Shown piece by piece: positions 1 through 4,879 of a stretch of 5,001 bases of DNA (position 1 is the stretch's first letter; every line of letters starts with the position of its first letter). Location: positions 1-5,001 of the forward strand of contig JBOGJG010000335.1 of assembly GCA_050747825.1 (NCBI GenBank). Reading direction: 5' to 3'. The notes under the pieces were generated by a model, which made no database searches, was not told the origin of the DNA, and saw nothing but the letters and a program-made list of their open reading frames with translations. Source of the DNA: JBOGJG01 sp050747825 (GTDB taxonomy: Bacteria > Acidobacteriota > UBA6911 > RPQK01 > JBOGJG01). The translations under genes were made by a program, and so were the position numbers.

Positions 1-155
1 GCGGACGTGATCAGGACCGTCGGCCGGCCCCGGAATAGAAAATAGTGCGGGTTCTCGGGATGTAATGCCAGCGGTTTTACGGACTCCTCGGCGCGCATTT
101 CACCACCATTAACCAACACCAGGATCAACACCAAAAAAATAGTTCTTGGGATCAT
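1..155 (-). CDS. Exported protein, N-terminal part only; probable secreted glycoside-hydrolase-like TIM-barrel enzyme
   Basis: This is a partial gene: 51 codons are visible from an ATG at 155-153, and the rest lies beyond the left edge. The start is bounded by an in-frame TAG at 167-165, so ATG at 155 is the only standard start (a CTG lies one codon upstream). The product begins with a signal peptide: MIPR, then the hydrophobic run TIFLVLILVLV, with likely cleavage near MRA|EE around residue 22. The mature start contains LHPENPHYFLFRGRPTVLIT. I associate the pattern 'HPENPHYFxFRGxPTVLIT' with secreted cellulase-like or DUF4038-like TIM-barrel proteins, in which it forms the first strand of the barrel. 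That assignment is from memory of the pattern, and no catalytic residues are visible. No good Shine-Dalgarno sequence precedes the start; a GAGGAG lies about 22 nt upstream, too far to serve. It is the last visible gene of the leftward operon, 68 bp after the binding-protein remnant, so it may be co-transcribed or have its own promoter. Confidence 0.6.
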   Translation of the reverse strand, partial: MIPRTIFLVLILVLVNGGEMRAEESVKPLALHPENPHYFLFRGRPTVLITS

Positions 156-223
156 CAGCGCAGTCTAGTCTCGCGTCTCCTCGGGCTTCTGTAAAGATCA
201 CATTTGAATCTGTAAGAAAACAA

Positions 224-605
224 TCATCGAGAGCCCCACATGCGAGGAGAGAGTTCTTCCAGGTTGTCTTGGTGAATAACGAAGCCCGCGTCCTCGATGA
301 TGGGAGGCACTTTCCCTGCCCTCGATCATATCCAGGATCGCCTGAACGGCGGCGGCGCTCTCGTAGTAGAGATCCTGAACGCCGTCTGCATCCAGATAGC
401 CGTCGGCGATCGCCTCAATGATTTCGATGTCCTTCTCGAGCGCTTTTTCCTTAATGGCTTCAAAGCCTGCCACCCACCCTTCCCTCTGCAGGGTCTCAAA
501 GGCAACACCGACGGTGAGACGGCCGTCTCCATCTAAAGCGGAGCTGCAGCCCAGGAGAAAAGCTGTAAGGATGAGGATTAATCTTGAAAAATCTTTACCA
601 GTCAT
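224..605 (-). pseudogene. Sugar-binding lipoprotein of an ABC importer, internally deleted and frameshifted
   Basis: This is a remnant of a type 1 periplasmic sugar-binding protein (RbsB/XylF-like). The ATG at 605 follows GAGAGG at 612-617 with 6-nt spacing. Residues 1-20 form a lipoprotein signal peptide ending in the lipobox LLGC (Cys20, Ser at +2). Residues 29-69 match the first strand and helix of the family (LTVGVAFETLQ, then GWVAGFEAIKEKA, then IEAIADG). The frame then passes directly into the C-terminal end: DADGVQDLYYESAAAVQAIL. Intact relatives are usually over 300 residues, so roughly 200 or more residues, including most of both lobes and the hinge, are absent. At 311-314 (GAAA in the gene sense) there is one extra base. 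Reading past it in the next frame restores a normal family ending, VPPIIEDAGFVIHQDNLEE, closing in MWGSR and a TGA at 226-224. Read through without correction, the frame instead stays open to a stop at 198 with an unrelated tail. Corrected length is 126 residues. A functional binding protein is very unlikely. No permease or ATPase gene is visible in this window. Confidence 0.8.
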
Positions 606-629
606 ATAACGCCTCTCGCGGTTGCGGTG

Positions 630-898
630 TCAGGTGTCCGGTGTGGACCTGCTGATGATGTGATTCTTAAGCCGGCCGATTCCCTCGATTTCGAGGATGA
701 CCACGTCGCCCGGCTCCAGCGTCATGACGCGGGAAAGCGAAGCCAGCAGATAGGGCAGAGTAAACACCCAATCCCTGGTGGAGCCGTCCTGCACTAAGCG
801 ACCATCGACCGGTAAGCCGCGCGCAAGTCGATGAGCCGGCCCTCGTGTTCGACTCCCACCCTGCGCCGTTCTTCAACTTCATAGCTGTAAAGCCTCAT
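630..898 (-). pseudogene. Fumarylacetoacetate hydrolase (FAH) family protein, internally deleted remnant
   Basis: This gene keeps the two ends of an FAH-family hydrolase and lacks the middle. ATG at 898 overlaps the dehydrogenase stop as ATGA and has a strong GGAGGG site six nt upstream. The first 30 or so codons (MRLYSYEVEERRRVGVEHEG, then RLIDLRAAY) look like an FAH N-terminus. That frame stops at TAG 796-794, giving a 34-residue peptide. In another frame, beginning at about 809, the C-terminal region continues: VDGRLVQDGSTRDWVF, then LSRVMTLEPGDVV, then EIEGIGRLKN, with a TGA at 632-630. FAH-family proteins are typically about 280-300 residues. Missing here are the central segment with the metal-binding acidic residues (the E-x-E...D set) and, between PGDVV and the EIEGIG strand, the conserved TGTPxGVG loop. 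No active enzyme can result. In sugar-acid pathways FAH members hydrolyse 2,4-diketo-3-deoxy acids or isomerise related intermediates, which fits the operon, but the original substrate is unknown. Confidence 0.82.
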
Positions 899-1917
899 TG
901 AAATCCCTCCCGCACCAAAATTGCCTTATGAACCGAACCCGGTCTGGCCGCCAGTTCGGCAAAAATCCGCGGAGCTTCCCAAAGGTCAAATCTTGCCGTG
1001 ACCTCGGGATAGCGGACGTATCCATGGGAGAGCAAACTCAGGGCTTCAGGGAAGCAATTTACCGAGGCTCGAGACCCCAGCACAGTCATCTCCTTACGAG
1101 TGAAGTCCAGGCCCGGAAACATCACTCCGATACCCTGTTTTATCAGTCCTACAATGACGATCCTCCCGCCTGCAGCTACCAATTCTACTGTCCGCTCTAT
1201 GGCCCTCGGGTTTCCGGTGGCCTCTATCACCACAGGCATGCCTTCGCCACCGGTCAGGTCCAAGACGGCGCGGGTAAGCTTTTCATCCGCAGGTAAGACT
1301 TCGGCTCCCAACTGGGCCGCCACGTCCAGGTTGGATTTCAAGAGATCGGTCGCAGCCACTCGAGCCCCGCGAGCTCTGGCCACCTCAATCAGGGCCAGGC
1401 CGATGGGACCGCTACCGAGGACCAGCACCCGTTCTCCCTCGGCCAACTCAGCACGGCGGCAGGCCTGGAGCGCGATTGCCACCGGCTCCGCAAAGGAAGC
1501 AGTCGCCAGTGAAAGATCGTCCGGCACAACATGAAGGTTTTTAGCGGGCGCCGTGAGAAGCTCGGCATACCCGCCCGGCTGGTGGACACCGATAATTTTC
1601 AGCCGAGTGCAGCAGTTGGACTTGCCGATCCGACAGGGATAGCAGGCGCCGCATCCGATAAAAGGCTCGACCACTACTCGCGTGCCCGGCCTCAAATCCG
1701 AACCATCACCGGCCACTTCGATCACGACCCCTGCAATTTCGTGGCCGCAGATCTGCGGATAACAGGCATATGGATTCTTGCCCAGATAAAAATACATGTC
1801 ACCGGCGCATATTCCTGCCGCCGCCACTGAAATCAGGGCTTCACCTGGCCTGGGCCGGGGAGTTTCCCAGTCGCCGACTTTCATCTCCAGCGGAGCATGG
1901 ATGATCGCAGCACGCAT
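895..1917 (-). CDS. Zinc-dependent medium-chain alcohol/sugar-acid dehydrogenase (MDR superfamily)
   Basis: The product is a cytoplasmic Zn-dependent dehydrogenase of 340 residues, full length for the threonine/sorbitol/galactonate dehydrogenase branch. The start chosen is ATG 1917 (MRAAIIHAPLEMK), 17 nt after the upstream stop at 1935. An ATG at 1953 is also in frame but would add 12 unlike residues and overlap the upstream gene. The N-terminal GroES-like domain carries the catalytic zinc ligands Cys37, His59-Glu60 (GHE) and Glu144 (in FAEP). The structural zinc lobe has four Cys at 89, 92, 95 and 103 (CGACYPCRIGKSNCC). The Rossmann domain begins at GSGPIG (168-173), and Asp191 at the end of the second strand points to NAD rather than NADP. 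The reaction is oxidation of a secondary hydroxyl on a polyol or sugar acid; resemblance to L-galactonate- or L-idonate-type dehydrogenases is by general pattern only. The gene is co-transcribed with its neighbours, overlapping the FAH remnant by four bases. Confidence 0.9.
   Translation of the reverse strand: MRAAIIHAPLEMKVGDWETPRPRPGEALISVAAAGICAGDMYFYLGKNPYACYPQICGHEIAGVVIEVAGDGSDLRPGTRVVVEPFIGCGACYPCRIGKSNCCTRLKIIGVHQPGGYAELLTAPAKNLHVVPDDLSLATASFAEPVAIALQACRRAELAEGERVLVLGSGPIGLALIEVARARGARVAATDLLKSNLDVAAQLGAEVLPADEKLTRAVLDLTGGEGMPVVIEATGNPRAIERTVELVAAGGRIVIVGLIKQGIGVMFPGLDFTRKEMTVLGSRASVNCFPEALSLLSHGYVRYPEVTARFDLWEAPRIFAELAARPGSVHKAILVREGFQ
905..910 (-). promoter_or_regulatory. Ribosome binding site of the broken FAH gene
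   Basis: The gene-sense sequence GGAGGG lies six nt before the ATG at 898, inside the last codons of the upstream dehydrogenase. It fixes the FAH start and indicates that the ribosome still loads on the remnant, which would yield a 34-residue peptide. The coupling with the ATGA overlap is a normal operon arrangement and suggests the gene was functional until recently. Confidence 0.7.
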
Positions 1918-1934
1918 AGTTCTTGGTTTCTTTC

Positions 1935-2699
1935 TTACTCCACTACAAACCATTCGCCCGGCTCAAGCACCACCGGACGCGGCGTCTTTTCCCCCGGGGC
2001 GGCCGAGCCATTGAGGTGGCGAATGAATTCTCGAACCTCATCACAATCGGGATCAATATAGTGACAAGGCAAAACCGTGCGAAGTCCCAGCCAACGCGCG
2101 GCCAAAGCTCCTTCTCTGGGATTCATCTCAGCGCTGAGCAGTCGGCCGGGTCCACTGACTCTCGAGAGTATTTCGACGGGATTGGCAATCCCCAGGCAGC
2201 CGATGGTAGGCTGATAGAGTTCGCCGATCAATCGTAAATCGCTGAAGAGGGCCGTATCTCCATAGTGATAAAACCGAACATCCGAACCTGCATAAACGAC
2301 GAAGCCCATCGGCACACCGGAGGCATACGTCCCGTCAGGCATCTCAATCTGTGACCAGTGATGGCACTCGACCGGCTGAATCTTGATTCCGGCGACTTCG
2401 ACGGCAATCCCCCAGGTGGTTGCGCGGATCTGCGAGGAAGGAATGCCCTTCGCATAAAGGTACGACTTGACCTCACCGCCGCACACGATAGGGGCGCCGC
2501 TGCGCCGGGCAATGCATTCCGTGTCCCCCAGATGATCAAAGGCGGCGTGACTCACCAGAATAAGGTCTACCTGGCCCAGATCACAGGATTTAACCGGACA
2601 CCCGGGATTTTCGTCCAGGAAAGGATCGATCAGAATATGCTGACCCTGATTGTTAATAATTTCGTAGCCTGCGACGCCGAAAAACCGGATCTGAATCAC
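1935..2699 (-). CDS. UlaG-like metallo-beta-lactamase-fold hydrolase
   Basis: This 254-residue protein of the MBL superfamily matches the UlaG-like group, whose named member hydrolyses L-ascorbate-6-phosphate lactone. It starts with a GTG at 2699 that shares its G with the TAG stop of the upstream dehydrogenase (TAGTG). GGAGGAG at 2708-2714 with eight-nt spacing supports this start. Visible fold elements are IRFFGVAGYEI (4-14), the metal-site region ILIDPFLDENP (22-32), SHAAFDHLGDT (50-60), His113-His114, YGDTALF with Asp148, and PCHYID with His213. The usual HxHxDH motif reads H51-A-A53-F-D55-H56, so the second histidine is alanine. Other ligands (H51, D55, H56, D148, H213) are in place. It may use one metal, or a shifted site, or be a subfamily variant. 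In this operon a sugar-lactone hydrolase role is plausible, but MBL proteins are diverse and the substrate is not determined. There is no signal peptide, so it is cytoplasmic. Confidence 0.85.
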   Translation of the reverse strand: MIQIRFFGVAGYEIINNQGQHILIDPFLDENPGCPVKSCDLGQVDLILVSHAAFDHLGDTECIARRSGAPIVCGGEVKSYLYAKGIPSSQIRATTWGIAVEVAGIKIQPVECHHWSQIEMPDGTYASGVPMGFVVYAGSDVRFYHYGDTALFSDLRLIGELYQPTIGCLGIANPVEILSRVSGPGRLLSAEMNPREGALAARWLGLRTVLPCHYIDPDCDEVREFIRHLNGSAAPGEKTPRPVVLEPGEWFVVE

Positions 2700-3616
2700 T
2701 AAAAAGTCTCCTCCAGTGACCGAACCAGCCAGAACATCGCTTCATTGTAAGGAGTTGGAAAGTCGAGCCGGCGGCCCGCCTCGACCACCGCGCCGTTAAC
2801 CGCGTCGATCTCGGTACGCCGCCGGTTCTCGATGTCCTGAAACATGGAGGATTTCGCTTCGCCGGCACGCTTGAGCATTCCGGTAATTGCCTCCCAGCGT
2901 TCGTCGTAATCGAGTGGTATATTCTGCCTGTTGGCGACGCCAACCGTTTCCCGCAAGAGCTCACGCATGAGATCGATCGTCCCGGCATGTTCCCCGAGTC
3001 GGCCCGCATAAAATCTCAGCAATGCGGAGGTGGGCAAAGTGCAGACGTTCAAAGCTAGCTTGGACCAGATGGCCTGAACGACGCCGGCCGTCGGAGTGAC
3101 TTCGAGGCCCGCAGACTGAAAGGCATCCACGATTCGGCTCAGCCGACCGGACATCCTGCCGTCCAGTTCGCCCATGATAGTCATGCCCTGTCCCGCATGA
3201 TGCACATGCCCCGGGCCCAGCAGGGTGGCACTGTGGTAGGTGACTCCGGCCAACACTCGTTTCTGGTCGATGATCTCAGCGATGCGAGCAATGTTTCCCC
3301 AACCGTTTTGGAGGGTGAGTATCGCCGTGTTGGAAGCGATTAAAGGCAAGGCCCCGCAAACGGCGGCATGGGTGTGATAGCACTTGACGAAGACCATAAT
3401 CAGGTCAACCGGACCTACGTCCCTCGGCTCGGTTGTGGCTCGAAGGCTGATCGATTCGATTTCTCCCGATGAATTTTTGAGCTGCAGCCCGCCCGCGTTG
3501 ACAGCTTCGACGGTGTCTCGCCGGACGTCAATCAGAGTCACATCCTGGCCGGCTCGGGCTAATCGAGCTCCGAATACGCTTCCCATGGCTCCAGCGCCAA
3601 GCACCGCGATTTTCAT
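2699..3616 (-). CDS. Ketopantoate reductase (PanE/ApbA) family dehydrogenase
   Basis: This first gene of the leftward operon encodes a 305-residue protein, full length for the family. ATG 3616 has GGAGGA at 3621-3626 four nt upstream. The N-terminal Rossmann domain starts with the dinucleotide motif GAGAMG (7-12), followed by LQNGWGN (102-108), where Asn104 is family-conserved. The C-terminal helical domain carries WSKLALN with Lys186 as the expected catalytic lysine and Asn190, then the conserved block RRRTEIDAVNGAVV (265-278) with Glu269. Family members reduce 2-ketopantoate or related 2-keto acids to 2-hydroxy acids. The second strand ends in Asp30 (TLIDVRR), where NADPH-dependent PanE enzymes usually have a basic or neutral residue, so NAD(H) use is likely. 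That, plus the operon of sugar-acid-type enzymes, favours a catabolic 2-hydroxyacid/2-ketoacid dehydrogenase over pantothenate synthesis, though a true PanE role cannot be excluded. Confidence 0.88.
   Translation of the reverse strand: MKIAVLGAGAMGSVFGARLARAGQDVTLIDVRRDTVEAVNAGGLQLKNSSGEIESISLRATTEPRDVGPVDLIMVFVKCYHTHAAVCGALPLIASNTAILTLQNGWGNIARIAEIIDQKRVLAGVTYHSATLLGPGHVHHAGQGMTIMGELDGRMSGRLSRIVDAFQSAGLEVTPTAGVVQAIWSKLALNVCTLPTSALLRFYAGRLGEHAGTIDLMRELLRETVGVANRQNIPLDYDERWEAITGMLKRAGEAKSSMFQDIENRRRTEIDAVNGAVVEAGRRLDFPTPYNEAMFWLVRSLEETF
2708..2714 (-). promoter_or_regulatory. Ribosome binding site that decides the GTG start of the MBL-fold gene
   Basis: The gene-sense GGAGGAG lies within the final codons of the PanE-like gene, eight nt before the GTG at 2699. 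It supports initiation at this GTG, and the one-base TAGTG overlap suggests translational coupling. Confidence 0.7.
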
Positions 3617-3762
3617 CTCTTCCTCCGAAATCAGGCAGGAGCCGGACTCCCGCCTCCGGCCTTAATCATACTCCCGACTGCGCCAGGTTCTGTAAGGATG
3701 GCACTCAAATTTGTTGTAAATCTGCTCCCTCTCTGATAGCTTTACGCCACCTCGAGCAAAAC
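3617..3762. promoter_or_regulatory. Divergent promoter/operator region between the operon and the AraC-type regulator
   Basis: These 146 bp separate two divergently transcribed genes and must hold both promoters and probably the regulator's binding site. On the minus strand TATGAT (3665-3670) is a fair -10 for the operon, about 50 nt before its ATG, but the best -35-like sequence, TTACAG, is 19 nt upstream of it and weak, as expected for an activator-dependent promoter. On the plus strand TTGTAA (3714-3719) followed after 17 nt by TAGCTT is a poor candidate for the regulator. TGTAA occurs twice in the same orientation (3691-3695 and 3715-3719), 24 bp apart, each followed by a GC dinucleotide eight or nine bases later, a possible AraC-type direct repeat. 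GCCGGA at 3641-3646 and TCCGGC at 3655-3660 form a six-bp inverted repeat in the operon leader. The function of each site is inference. Confidence 0.45.
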
Positions 3763-4698
3763 GTGAAGTGGCAAAACGCTTTTTCGGTAGTTGAACCCCA
3801 GATTAATGGAGAAGGGGTTCATGAGTGGCCGTTCGATCCCTGTTTCCCCGTGGATGTAAGTTTCTTCATTTTCGACCGGCAGGGAAACATCCGCATGAAC
3901 CGCCACGACTATTTTGAGATTCTCTACGTCCACTCGGGAGAAGTGGTCTATCAGATTCAGGATCGCCTGTTCCCCATGCATGAAAATGACATGGTGGTCA
4001 TCAGCAGCACTCAGTACCATACAGCTCACCTCCCCAGTCAGAAGCCAAGCTCATTTAAAACCCAAGTTGCCGTGCTCTATTTTCTGCCCGAGTTGATTCG
4101 AGGCCTTGACACCTCCGGAGATGAGGTCGAGTACCTGAGCCCTTTTCATCTTCAGGACTCCGACTTCCCACATGTGATTCAGGCCGGCACAGGAGTTCCC
4201 GCCGAGATTTACGAGTTGATAGCCAGAATTCACCGGGAGTTGCCCCCCACCTCCGTGCGAGGCCGCCTGGCGGTGAAGACTTACCTCAAGATGATCCTTA
4301 TGCTGCTGGTCAACCACTACACGGATTACGCCGGATCCAGAAACGTTTTCCTGCGAAAGCAGAGAGCAATCGAACGCCTTCGCCCTCTTTTCCAATTTCT
4401 CGAGAATCACTACAGCGAGCCCATCCGAGTGGAAGATGCGGCGGCCACAGTTTACATGAGCCAGTCGCATTTCATGCGCCTCTTCAAAGAGATCACGGGG
4501 CAGTCTTTTGTCACTTATCTCAACCATTTTCGGATTGAAAAGGCCCAGTATCTGCTGACTTATACAGACAGGTCGATTTCGGAAATCAGCCAGGATGTCG
4601 GCTTCTGCGACCAAAGTTACTTCGGGCTAACCTTCAAAAACCTCTTTCACATGACCCCGCTGCAGTATAAAAACCAGTTCAGCAACTCATCAGCGTAG
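3763..4698 (+). CDS. AraC-family transcriptional regulator with N-terminal cupin sensor domain
   Basis: This 311-residue regulator begins at GTG 3763. The frame is open upstream with no ATG or TTG start seen, and the next internal ATG (3895) would cut the sensor domain, so GTG is preferred although the site before it is weak (GAG, six nt away). Residues about 30-110 form an AraC-type cupin: MNRHDYFEILYVHSGE, then IQDRLFPMHENDMVVISS, then YHTAHL, which normally binds a small sugar-like effector. Residues about 150-195 are a helical linker. The C-terminal DNA-binding domain (about 200-305) has two helix-turn-helix units: VEDAAATVYMSQSHFMRLFK (223-242) and ISEISQDVGFCDQSYFGLTF (272-291). The family signature follows: FKNLFHMTPLQYK (291-303). 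The orientation makes it the probable local activator of the sugar-acid operon, responding to its substrate or an intermediate. The gene looks complete. Confidence 0.92.
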   Translation: MKWQNAFSVVEPQINGEGVHEWPFDPCFPVDVSFFIFDRQGNIRMNRHDYFEILYVHSGEVVYQIQDRLFPMHENDMVVISSTQYHTAHLPSQKPSSFKTQVAVLYFLPELIRGLDTSGDEVEYLSPFHLQDSDFPHVIQAGTGVPAEIYELIARIHRELPPTSVRGRLAVKTYLKMILMLLVNHYTDYAGSRNVFLRKQRAIERLRPLFQFLENHYSEPIRVEDAAATVYMSQSHFMRLFKEITGQSFVTYLNHFRIEKAQYLLTYTDRSISEISQDVGFCDQSYFGLTFKNLFHMTPLQYKNQFSNSSA

Positions 4699-4700
4699 CG

Positions 4701-4730
4701 GGTGCGGCAGCCCACGAAATCGCCGGCACC
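4701..4730 (+). terminator. Hairpin directly downstream of the AraC gene, possible weak terminator
   Basis: GGTGCGGC (4701-4708) pairs with GCCGGCACC (4722-4730) with one bulged G, giving eight base pairs around a 13-nt loop, two nt after the regulator's stop codon. The position suits a transcription end or mRNA-stabilising stem, but there is no following T run, so a Rho-independent terminator is doubtful. Confidence 0.3.
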
Positions 4731-4879
4731 AGATGATCGACTCCACCGGATCCTGGATAGCCTGCGAGTATTCTCAGAATCATCTGAAAAATCCTTATAA
4801 AAGGCCGGACCTTTATCGGATATAGAAAGCAGTGCGCTTAATGATCAAGCTGAAACATCTGTTATCTTCGGAGTATCTA
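4731..4879. other. Non-coding stretch with no recognisable gene
   Basis: I see no ORF with coding character here. It is AT-richer than the genes. It contains a short stem AAAGG/CCTTT with a five-nt loop (4800-4814), too weak and without a T run to call a terminator. An AGTGCGCT at 4831-4838 recurs at 4899-4906 inside the structured element to the right. No tRNA, attachment site or CRISPR repeat is visible. Confidence 0.5.

Noticed and set aside
198..310. Uninterrupted reading of the binding-protein gene to the stop at 198 as the true C-terminus
   Set aside because: The residues after the shift (SASHHRGRGLRYSP...) are unlike the family, whereas the neighbouring frame gives a proper family ending that stops at 224.
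667..882. A 71-codon open frame on the minus strand within the FAH remnant
   Set aside because: It is the third frame; its sequence has no family resemblance, while the two other frames carry the clear FAH N- and C-terminal pieces.
1100..1534. A 144-codon plus-strand open frame opposite the Zn dehydrogenase
   Set aside because: It is low-complexity Ser/Ala/Arg-rich sequence, a shadow of a gene with intact zinc and Rossmann motifs.
1918..1953. Upstream ATG at 1953 as the start of the Zn dehydrogenase
   Set aside because: It adds 12 residues unlike the family and overlaps the MBL gene; the family normally starts right at MRAAIIH, which is the ATG at 1917.
4051..4614. A 187-codon minus-strand open frame antisense to the AraC regulator
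   Set aside because: It lies fully within a convincing AraC-family gene with two HTH units; the antisense product shows no known motif and reflects codon bias.
4800..4814. AAAGG-CCGGA-CCTTT hairpin as a terminator
   Set aside because: There are only five mostly A/T pairs and no T run after it; it is also about 100 bp from the gene end.
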